Source: Saccharibacter sp. EH611
Lineage (GTDB): Bacteria; Pseudomonadota; Alphaproteobacteria; Acetobacterales; Acetobacteraceae
NCBI RefSeq assembly: GCF_009834765.1
Contig: NZ_WVHP01000001.1
Coordinates: 273,572-337,571 of the forward strand
DNA length: 64,000 bases
Reading direction: 5' to 3'
Shown here: positions 54,396-61,521 of the stretch, in pieces
How positions within the stretch are numbered: position 1 is the stretch's first letter
How the letters are laid out: each line of letters begins with the position of its first letter
Translations under genes and position numbers: made by a program
The notes under the pieces: generated by a model
Databases searched by the model: none
What the model was told of the DNA's origin: nothing
Seen by the model: only the letters and a program-made list of their open reading frames with translations

Positions 54396-54414
54396 GATAA
54401 TGATTATCATTATC
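54396..54414. promoter_or_regulatory. Near-perfect Fur box between convergent genes
   Basis: GATAATGATTATCATTATC differs from the 19-base Fur consensus at one central position and is a perfect dyad around its middle base. It lies between the 3' ends of the receptor (plus) and the TauD-like gene (minus), so it is not upstream of any recognised gene. On the minus strand TTGTTT, 16 bases and TATCAC overlap it and could be a promoter for a short leftward transcript. Confidence 0.8.
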
Positions 54415-54467
54415 AAAACAACAATGGCGGGCCTTTACCAAAAAAGCAAATCTTTTCTACCCCCACT

Positions 54468-55355
54468 TTACTCAGGCTGAACAAGCGCCTGACCGGGACG
54501 ACCATCACAACTCATTGAAACATCACCCTTTACCGTGATGCGTCGCAGTAATCGCGGGTGGCTCTCAAAATTGGCAGGAGCATAATGCTGGGTTGCGCGG
54601 GTATCCCAAATCGCCACATCACCTTCCTCCCAATGCCACGACACCGTATTATCAATACGAGTCACATAACGTTGAAGCAGTTCTATAAGAACATTTGATT
54701 CACGTCTTGAAAACCCATCAAGGCCACTAATAAAATCCCCTAACAGGAGATTGCGTTCTTTTGTTTCAGGGTGAACCTGTACCACAGGGTGCCGGGTAAT
54801 ATAACACGGCAGTTTACCTTCAAACGCCTGCTCTTCAATCTGGGCGTGAGCATCGAGGCGTTTTTCATTACATCCACAATTATTGGAATGAATACCCCAC
54901 GCGACTTCCGCAAAATGCTTTAATGCTGTCGGAAGATCCTGATAGGCCGTCGCTGTATTCCCCCATACAGTTGCCCCACCTACCGGAGGTATCTCTAATG
55001 CACGGAGCACAGACACTTTCGGATAGGCCGGTATAAAAGTAACATCCGTATGGCCGGTATCGGTCGGAGCTTCATAATTCGCCACCGCATCAAAGCGATA
55101 GCGCGGCCCATGAGGCGCCTTGATCGTGGGGTGCAAAATCGGCTCCCCAAAAACAGAAGCAAGCTTCTCATGTTGGTCACTATCAAGAAATTGACGTTTG
55201 AGAAACAGAACTTTGTAAAGGCGGAGTGCTTCTCGCAAGAACTGACATTGAGTGTCTGTCAATTCTTCCTTCGCGTTAATTCCATGCACAACGACGCCCA
55301 AACGGGCACCGATTTTAGTCACATGAAGCCCTGGCGCTTTCAACGTATCAGGCAT
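54468..55355 (-). CDS. TauD/TfdA-family 2OG-Fe(II) dioxygenase
   Basis: A 295-residue enzyme of the taurine/alkylsulfatase dioxygenase family. The iron ligands are visible as TGHTDVTF (His-X-Asp) and the distal His in TRATQHYAPANFE, with RLLRRITVKG supplying the 2-oxoglutarate-binding arginine. Family members release sulfite or sulfate from organosulfur compounds or attack other small acids; the substrate here is unknown. The ATG at 55355 follows AAGGGAG, so the longer frame from 55409 is not used. It converges on the TonB-dependent receptor gene. No sulfonate transporter is adjacent. Confidence 0.88.
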   Translation of the reverse strand: MPDTLKAPGLHVTKIGARLGVVVHGINAKEELTDTQCQFLREALRLYKVLFLKRQFLDSDQHEKLASVFGEPILHPTIKAPHGPRYRFDAVANYEAPTDTGHTDVTFIPAYPKVSVLRALEIPPVGGATVWGNTATAYQDLPTALKHFAEVAWGIHSNNCGCNEKRLDAHAQIEEQAFEGKLPCYITRHPVVQVHPETKERNLLLGDFISGLDGFSRRESNVLIELLQRYVTRIDNTVSWHWEEGDVAIWDTRATQHYAPANFESHPRLLRRITVKGDVSMSCDGRPGQALVQPE

Positions 55356-55526
55356 TGAGACTCCCTTCCTTTCTGCAAGAAAGAGGGGCCCAATCCCAAC
55401 GTTCATCACGTCCTCATATCAAGGGCACACTCTTTCCTGAGGCCATGCACAGCATCATTTATAGTCGCTGCCTTTTCTACACAGACACCATGAACAGAGA
55501 GTGAAGAAAGCTCTTCGCTACATGAC

Positions 55527-58160
55527 TTATCGAGCATGCAACCAATCATGTAGCTGCATGACAGCACGATGACGGTTATCTTCTTGCGCAGCGCTTTGCT
55601 CCAAAGCACGTTTTAAAGCCAATTCTGCCCCATGTGTCGGACGAGCTTTAACATCCGCTTCCAGCGCTTCACGCGTCGGCACACCCAGCAGCCAAGAGGC
55701 TATATCAGCCAGAAATGTATCTTGTGATTCAGGTGTTAAATGCACACGGATCTCGTCTTTATGCGCCAAAACGCTCTGCCAGACCTGCTCAGGATGAGCA
55801 CTATGACGCGCCATCATCACGAGAACGCGGTTAATACGCCCATTAGGAATCGCTCCGCTATAGGCAAACTGTACAGTTTGCTCAATCAATGATGGATCAG
55901 AGACATAAGACAGCGCATTAAAGAGACGTAGCTTCACCTCTGTACTATCGGCATGCTGGATACGCTGAGCCACGCGGTTCCACGTGCTTTGGTCAGCATG
56001 ACGCATCATCACAGCCGTCACTGGCGCGACCAGCTCAGGCCGCAGAGCATTCGCGTCTGCAAGCCACGCTGTAAAGCGGAGCTTTGCCTCTTTGAGCGTC
56101 TGCGGATCATTAAGCAACCCTAACGCTTCAATCACCTGTGGACGAAGTAAGCTGTCTAAAACGCTTTCACCTTCCTGAGCGTCCCACCCCAAGCGAGCAA
56201 GCTGCGGTTGCAACACAGGACGCACCCGCTGTTGAAAAGCCTCTTGATCTGCTTGCCCCTGCTCATAACCATTCAGCACCGTGAAGCGAGATAGAACTTC
56301 CTCCACCACCGTACTATTGCGTTCTTGAGCACCAACAAGGCGGATCACTCCATTGAGATACTGCGAAAGCGGAGCCCTCCCAGCTTCAAACAAGGCGTAA
56401 CGATCGCCTAATAAAGTAGCACGTTCCACAGCGGGCAAGGCTGCAGCATGGTCTTCCAACAAGACGAGGGAGGCAGCATCATAATTAACGCGGTAATACC
56501 CGCTCTCACCCCAGTTAAAAGCCAAAGGCGTTTGGCAAGAAGCCCCCATCACCGTTACAGGGCGCGTTCCCACCACCAGCTTTTGTACAGCTTGATTCGG
56601 CCCGCCCACAACGACGGGAATACTCCATATAGAGGCGCTCGCTTTTGGATCATGAACAACGAAGCGCCGCTGAGACAGCGTATAAGAAGCCTTCCCCCCG
56701 ACACAACGCAGAGCAACATTAAGTTGAGGAAAACCTTTTTGCTCTGTGAAGCTTTTCGCAACACGAGAAACATCTTGCCCGGAAACTTGCGACAGAGCAT
56801 TCCATAAATCTTGGCTTGTCGCGTTAGAATAGGCATGGGCCTGCATATAATGACGCATCCCATCACGGAATGTGTCCTCACCAAGCCACCCCTCCAACAT
56901 ACGAATCACCAGCTCTCCCTTGCCGTAGCTGATCGCATCAAAGACGGATTCCGCTTCAGCGACATTATGGATCACTTGTTGAATGGGGTGTGTGCTGGGC
57001 AGAGCATCACGGGCCATCGTTGCTTCTCGCGTTTGGTGCTGCCGTGTCCAGAAATCCCAATCCGTGTTAAAGGCCGCCGTGGCTTTCACCTCCATCCAGC
57101 TTGCAAAGCCTTCATTGAGCCACAAATCATTCCACCAGCCCATCGTCACAAGATCACCTGACCATTGATGGGCCATCTCATGGGCAACAACTTCGTAAAT
57201 CAGCTCCTTAGTCGATAACGTACTGCTTGTGGGGTCAAAGAGCAGATCATTATCAATGTAGGTCAGGGCCCCCCAATTCTCCATTGCACCTGCCTGATAA
57301 TTCCCAGGAACGGCAATCATATCCATCTTGGGAAGCGGATAAGATGTCCCAAAATAGCTATTATAGTAAGGCAGCAACGACTGGGCCGCTTGCAGAGCAT
57401 AACGCCCCTGCTCTTGTTTGCCCTTAGGGGTATAAACCCCAATATCTGTCGCACCAGACCGCGCTTGCAAAGAGCCCATGTCACCAGCAATGAAAGCAAG
57501 GAGATAACTCGACATCTTCGGTGTTGTCTGAAAGGTCAGTGTTTTCCAACCTGCACCAACGCGACGTGTCTTCTCAACAGGCATGTTGCTCACCCCCACA
57601 TAATGGGCAGGCAACGTCACCTTCAGCCTAAAGGTCGCTTTAAAAGCAGGTTCATCCCAGACAGGGAACATCCGCCGCGCATCCGCCACCTCAAATTGAG
57701 TGACCAGCATCCGATGCGTTTGGCCATCTTCCCCACGATAATCATTGCTATAAAGTCCGTTGGGGGTCGTTAAAATCGCCCCATCATAATCAAGCATTAT
57801 ACGGTGCTGCCCCGCTTTAAGCACGCGGCGCATAAAGAGCGTAACTGTTTGTTTCTTCTCATCATGAACAATCGCCCGCACCGCATAATCATCAATGGCG
57901 GCACGCGTGACATGCAACCCGGCTTGATTTAATGTCACGCTCCGCGTTGGCGCAACGACCGCAACGGTAATCGCTTCATGCCCTTTTAATATAAGAGAAT
58001 CTGGATCAAGATTCACATTGAGCGCATAAGCAGATGGGATCGTATTCTTTGAAAGCTGCCCCGGCGTCGCTTTAAATGAAAAAGGCGCTTCAGCCCAAGC
58101 CGGCGTAAAGCATAACGCCCCAAGCAAAGCTGTTGCCGCGTAATAATGTCTTTTAGTCAT
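55527..58160 (-). CDS. pepN: Exported M1-family aminopeptidase
   Basis: A zinc aminopeptidase of 877 residues with the exopeptidase motif GAMEN (291-295) and the zinc site HEMAH plus Glu350 (VVAHEMAHQWSGDL, NEGFAS). A signal peptide (MTKRHYYAATALLGALCFTPAWA, cleavage near 23) indicates periplasmic or outer location, unlike cytoplasmic E. coli PepN. The C-terminal ERAP-like helical domain occupies about residues 540-877. AGGAT precedes the ATG. It may feed peptides from the surroundings. The symbol is used for family resemblance only. It lies upstream of and in the same direction as the TauD-like gene, with a 171-base gap. Confidence 0.92.
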   Translation of the reverse strand: MTKRHYYAATALLGALCFTPAWAEAPFSFKATPGQLSKNTIPSAYALNVNLDPDSLILKGHEAITVAVVAPTRSVTLNQAGLHVTRAAIDDYAVRAIVHDEKKQTVTLFMRRVLKAGQHRIMLDYDGAILTTPNGLYSNDYRGEDGQTHRMLVTQFEVADARRMFPVWDEPAFKATFRLKVTLPAHYVGVSNMPVEKTRRVGAGWKTLTFQTTPKMSSYLLAFIAGDMGSLQARSGATDIGVYTPKGKQEQGRYALQAAQSLLPYYNSYFGTSYPLPKMDMIAVPGNYQAGAMENWGALTYIDNDLLFDPTSSTLSTKELIYEVVAHEMAHQWSGDLVTMGWWNDLWLNEGFASWMEVKATAAFNTDWDFWTRQHQTREATMARDALPSTHPIQQVIHNVAEAESVFDAISYGKGELVIRMLEGWLGEDTFRDGMRHYMQAHAYSNATSQDLWNALSQVSGQDVSRVAKSFTEQKGFPQLNVALRCVGGKASYTLSQRRFVVHDPKASASIWSIPVVVGGPNQAVQKLVVGTRPVTVMGASCQTPLAFNWGESGYYRVNYDAASLVLLEDHAAALPAVERATLLGDRYALFEAGRAPLSQYLNGVIRLVGAQERNSTVVEEVLSRFTVLNGYEQGQADQEAFQQRVRPVLQPQLARLGWDAQEGESVLDSLLRPQVIEALGLLNDPQTLKEAKLRFTAWLADANALRPELVAPVTAVMMRHADQSTWNRVAQRIQHADSTEVKLRLFNALSYVSDPSLIEQTVQFAYSGAIPNGRINRVLVMMARHSAHPEQVWQSVLAHKDEIRVHLTPESQDTFLADIASWLLGVPTREALEADVKARPTHGAELALKRALEQSAAQEDNRHRAVMQLHDWLHAR

Positions 58161-58424
58161 ATAGCGTTATCCTAATCTCGCAACGTTCCAACAGCGGGAG
58201 GCAACAACCTGATATAATGACCGTGCGCACAATCATAAATCCTAGGCTTATCGGAAGGTAAACGCTTTTTAGCGCACAACACAATCATCATCCCTCTCTT
58301 TCCTTACCTGAGGATGACAAAAAGTTAGTGTCTTTATCGTAGAAAATTTTATGAATTCGTATACCCTCTGGCAAACGCTTTCCGTTTTGAAACGTTCCCA
58401 CCAGCTCAAGGACCTATTGCCTGT

Positions 58425-59378
58425 ATGACCTCGCTCACTCGCGTTGCTTCGGTTGCTCTTTTAACGTCCAGTTTAGCTGGTCCGGTTTACGCTGCGAACG
58501 TCTCAGCCCCAACGGTCCCGCAAACTCCCCCAACCTCTGCATCCACAACACAGCAGACAGCTCCTGCAGCCTCCCCCTCGCATGCAGAACATGCAGCGAT
58601 GTCAAAGACTACATCTTCCGTTTCCACGCAGAATTCTCCCCTTGCCACAGATAAAAATGTGCATACGGAAAGCACGCCAACTGCTGAACAAGCATCTGCA
58701 CCTCAGCAGAAGACACCCGCCTCCACACAGAGCGCACTAACCGCAGACAAAAACGCACATACAGAAAACACGCAAAACACGGCTCAAACGCCAACAGCTC
58801 AGCAACAGGCCCCCACCTCCACACAAGACACTACCACAGACAAAAATGCCCACGCGAGCAGCTCTTCCTCTTCAGAGGAGAGCGCTCAGGGCTCCCATAC
58901 CGCAGCAGCGGCTGCTGCTAGCAGCCAAAATACGCCATCCCCCCAAGCACCGCCTGTTGTAGATACGCAGAGTTTTACAGATGCGGGAATCCCTTCCAAT
59001 GATGAGAAAAGCTGGGTTGGGATCGGTGTTAGAGACGGACATACAGCCGCTTCCCTCAACCATATCTTTGAACAAACAGTCTCAAACCCTCATCATAAAG
59101 AGACGGATAACCCCGAATTTTTTAACAATATCCACCCCATTGTAGATGCGTTAAATGATCATAAATTCACTCTTGGAGATTTAAGCACGCTGATCGCCGA
59201 ACATCACCATCAAGAGGAAGAAGGCAAAGCCGAAGAGCTAGGCCCTGATTTGACAAATATTATCATTGATAGTGCAGCCAAAATTCATCATGGAGCATCA
59301 GCTCAAGAAACGGTCAGTGAAATCACCGCTCAACAGCACGCTATTGATGAGGCTGAAAAGAAAGAGCAAAATGATTGA
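58425..59378 (+). CDS. Exported low-complexity repeat protein of unknown function
   Basis: A 317-residue protein with a signal peptide (cleavage after YAA near residue 24). A disordered Ser/Thr/Gln/Ala region follows (about 25-180), then a more ordered, His- and acid-rich C-terminal domain (about 190-317). The disordered part holds three imperfect copies of a unit of 31-32 residues centred on DKN(V/A)H at 76, 108 and 139, each carrying TP, QQ and STQ motifs, then runs of Ser and Ala. I recognise no family. The C-terminal domain contains HHHQEEEG and several His, a possible metal-binding patch. AAGGA lies 14 bases before the ATG, a long spacing. Confidence 0.7.
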   Translation: MTSLTRVASVALLTSSLAGPVYAANVSAPTVPQTPPTSASTTQQTAPAASPSHAEHAAMSKTTSSVSTQNSPLATDKNVHTESTPTAEQASAPQQKTPASTQSALTADKNAHTENTQNTAQTPTAQQQAPTSTQDTTTDKNAHASSSSSSEESAQGSHTAAAAAASSQNTPSPQAPPVVDTQSFTDAGIPSNDEKSWVGIGVRDGHTAASLNHIFEQTVSNPHHKETDNPEFFNNIHPIVDALNDHKFTLGDLSTLIAEHHHQEEEGKAEELGPDLTNIIIDSAAKIHHGASAQETVSEITAQQHAIDEAEKKEQND

Positions 59379-59459
59379 TCAAAACGTTTGAGACAAAAAG
59401 CATGCCTATACCCATTAGTTATTCAAGCGGAATATTTCATTTCCAAATAGATAAGGAGC

Positions 59460-59494
59460 GGAAAGGTAGAGCTCTTCGTATGCTCTACCTTTCC
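59460..59494. terminator. Hairpin between convergent genes
   Basis: GGAAAGGTAGAGC (59460-59472) and GCTCTACCTTTCC (59482-59494) form a perfect 13-base stem around a 9-base loop between convergent genes. T-runs are poor on both sides, but the position fits a shared terminator. Confidence 0.65.
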
Positions 59495-59501
59495 AATACA
59501 C

Positions 59502-60155
59502 TCACGGAATGTGTTTCAGAGCCACATCAATCGGCGTATCACCTTCGACTAACTCAATAATCCGGTGAGAAAGCGTCGCTTTATCAACCACCGCAACAAT
59601 AAAGTCCGCGACATCATCACGTCGAATGCTTCCATTAGGGACAGACAATCCCGCACGAACACGCCCCACACCGGGCTCATCTGTTAGTGCGACAGGACGA
59701 AGGATCACCCAATTTAATGGGCTCTCTGCCAGATAGGTATCAGCCTCCTTTTTAACATGCATATAATGCTCAAAAACCTGCGCATACAGTTCTTCACGCC
59801 AGGATTTCGGATAGGCTGAAACCAGTATAAACCGTTTTACATCTACCTTCTGAGCTGCTTGTACAGCTTTTTCTAGTCCATCCTTGTCGATGGCTGTTGT
59901 GAGCTCAATACTTGCTCCCCCCGCACCTGCTGAGAAGACAATTTCGTCACTTCCCTTCATTTTCTGAGCGAGCTCTTCAACGGACAATTCTGTCAAAGAC
60001 CCAAACACGGGAGTTGCCCCGAGCTTCTTCAGATCTTCCTCTTGCTCAGGGCGACGGTAAAGTGCCGTAACATGGTGCCCCGCCTTAATAAGCCGAGGGA
60101 CAAGGCGACGCCCAACTTTCCCTGCCGCACCAATCACAAAAATACCGGATGCCAT
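59502..60155 (-). CDS. NmrA-like NAD(P)-binding oxidoreductase
   Basis: An atypical short-chain dehydrogenase of 217 residues. The Rossmann motif FVIGAAGKVGRRLVPRLIKAG lies at the start, and ALYRR after strand two suggests NADP preference. ILVSAYPKSW, where a Ser/Tyr/Lys triad would be expected, is followed by LRPVALTDEPGVGRV and RRDDVADFIVAVV, as in YwnB/NmrA-like proteins. These act as redox enzymes or sensors, and no substrate can be named. GGAG lies 6 bases before the chosen ATG (60155). An upstream segment with dyad character (TTGATCAA) may be an operator. Confidence 0.82.
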   Translation of the reverse strand: MASGIFVIGAAGKVGRRLVPRLIKAGHHVTALYRRPEQEEDLKKLGATPVFGSLTELSVEELAQKMKGSDEIVFSAGAGGASIELTTAIDKDGLEKAVQAAQKVDVKRFILVSAYPKSWREELYAQVFEHYMHVKKEADTYLAESPLNWVILRPVALTDEPGVGRVRAGLSVPNGSIRRDDVADFIVAVVDKATLSHRIIELVEGDTPIDVALKHIP

Positions 60156-60368
60156 CGTCATCTCCATCTTACTATCTCCGTAGCGCTAGAGGTAAGAATC
60201 CTTGTCCGTTTGATCAACCATAGGACAGTCAACGGCTCTGCACAGGAGACCATCTCTTAACTCATAGCCTTATTCTTGCCCGATAGTTTGTTGTGACGTA
60301 GAAACATTTTGACAAAGCTTGTTCGGTTTAGTGCAAGTCATCTTTATAGGTTTCTTCAGGAGCACATT

Positions 60369-60884
60369 GTGTTTTTCCGTACCTCCCCTTCTCTCCGCTC
60401 ATCCTCTCGTCGAGCTTTTCTTGTAGCCTGCACAGCTTTTGGTGGCCTCCTTCCTCTGGCGAGCACCCCTGTTCATGCGGAAGGACTTGACCGAGTGTAC
60501 CAAGTGAAAGCGATGGTAACACCGACACCACTCGTTACAAAAACCCCCGTATCTGCTACCTCCCTACAGACACAAGTCGCCCCTAATAATCGGAAAAATA
60601 TGACCCATATTGGTGTCGATCAGGGCGATAATACCTATAAGATCAATGCTTACACGCTCCGTGTCCGTCTAAAACCCAATAAAAATCAGAGTAACGATAA
60701 CGGAACACTCACTTATTCTCTTTCCGCTGCGATTGAGCATACCATTGGTTCGCACACGTCAAGTATTCTCCCTCATACACGCGGCACAATTCCTCTTCAT
60801 AATGGCAACGGCCAAGTGACGTTACCCCCCAATAAATATTTCTCAGGGACAATCTCCATTAACGCTATTGCCGCTGGCTTTTAA
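60369..60884 (+). CDS. Small exported protein with a twin-arginine-like leader
   Basis: A 171-residue protein of unknown family. The longest frame opens at a TTG (60309), but AGGAG lies 6 bases before the GTG at 60369, which I take as the start. The leader then reads MFFRTSPSLRSSSRRAFLVA with Arg-Arg at 14-15, a hydrophobic stretch and a cleavage site after VHA near residue 37, which is a good Tat-type signal. The mature part (about 134 residues) looks beta-rich with many Thr, Asn and Gly, and ends in Phe. Localisation beyond the inner membrane is inferred. A strong terminator follows. Confidence 0.68.
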   Translation: MFFRTSPSLRSSSRRAFLVACTAFGGLLPLASTPVHAEGLDRVYQVKAMVTPTPLVTKTPVSATSLQTQVAPNNRKNMTHIGVDQGDNTYKINAYTLRVRLKPNKNQSNDNGTLTYSLSAAIEHTIGSHTSSILPHTRGTIPLHNGNGQVTLPPNKYFSGTISINAIAAGF

Positions 60885-60896
60885 GAGAGTTCCTAC

Positions 60897-60927
60897 AAAA
60901 AGGCCCTCCAAATGGAGGGCCTTTTTT
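60897..60927. terminator. Strong bidirectional terminator
   Basis: AAAAAGGCCCTCC, an AAAT loop and GGAGGGCC followed by six T form a perfect stem that works on both strands, between the exported protein gene (plus) and ialB-like gene (minus). Confidence 0.94.
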
Positions 60928-60948
60928 ATACATCCTCAATCACACTTT

Positions 60949-61500
60949 TTAGTGCATAAGCGTATTAACACGAGCAACAGCGTCACTCAGTCCCTTCGTT
61001 GAGAAAGGCAAAACAATATCTTGCCCCGTCAGCGCCGTCAGTTTCACAGTTGCTTTCTTAGCATTTTGAAGCTTACTAAACTGTGACTCATTAAAGGACA
61101 CTGGAGCAAGACAACCATCAGCCACACATGCTGTGAAACCCATCGGCTCTCCAACTTTCTGCCCGTCAGACTGAAGCGTTACCCCTTTAGCAAGAGCAAC
61201 CCCCAAAGGAGCCACGATAATACCGGTTGTCCGACCATTCTCTGGCATCAGCTGCACACTAAGAATACGCTGATGATTCTGGTTATTAAAAGCCTGCTGA
61301 ACAGCCGCACAACGTGCGCCTGCTGACCCTTGCTGGCACATGACCTGCCAATCCTGATAGGTCTCGTTCAGCGAAGACGCACCCCCCGGCAATTTATGAA
61401 CTGAAGGCTTTTTGCCACCCTGTGCCAGAGCTGTCGGAGCATTCGCCGCCAAGACGCAAGCCACTCCTGCAATCATTGCCGCTTTCAAAGTCCGGATCAT
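60949..61500 (-). CDS. Invasion-associated locus B (IalB) family protein
   Basis: A 183-residue exported protein. A signal peptide (MIRTLKAAMIAGVACVLAANAPTALA) is followed by the IalB-type domain. TYQDWQVMCQQG, RCAAVQQAF and ILSVQLMPENGR are typical, as are paired cysteines in TACVADGCLAPV. IalB was named in Bartonella for its effect on red-cell entry, but relatives are widespread in free-living alphaproteobacteria and their role is unknown. AAGGAGAT precedes the ATG at 61500; the frame open from 61521 overlaps no better site. It lies directly after the autotransporter gene, probably on the same transcript. Confidence 0.88.
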   Translation of the reverse strand: MIRTLKAAMIAGVACVLAANAPTALAQGGKKPSVHKLPGGASSLNETYQDWQVMCQQGSAGARCAAVQQAFNNQNHQRILSVQLMPENGRTTGIIVAPLGVALAKGVTLQSDGQKVGEPMGFTACVADGCLAPVSFNESQFSKLQNAKKATVKLTALTGQDIVLPFSTKGLSDAVARVNTLMH

Positions 61501-61521
61501 CACATATCTCCTTAGTATCAA

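Noticed and set aside
54425..54480. Tiny open frame of 18 codons just after the Fur box
   Set aside because: It has no ribosome binding site, is very short and overlaps the end of the TauD-like gene on the other strand.
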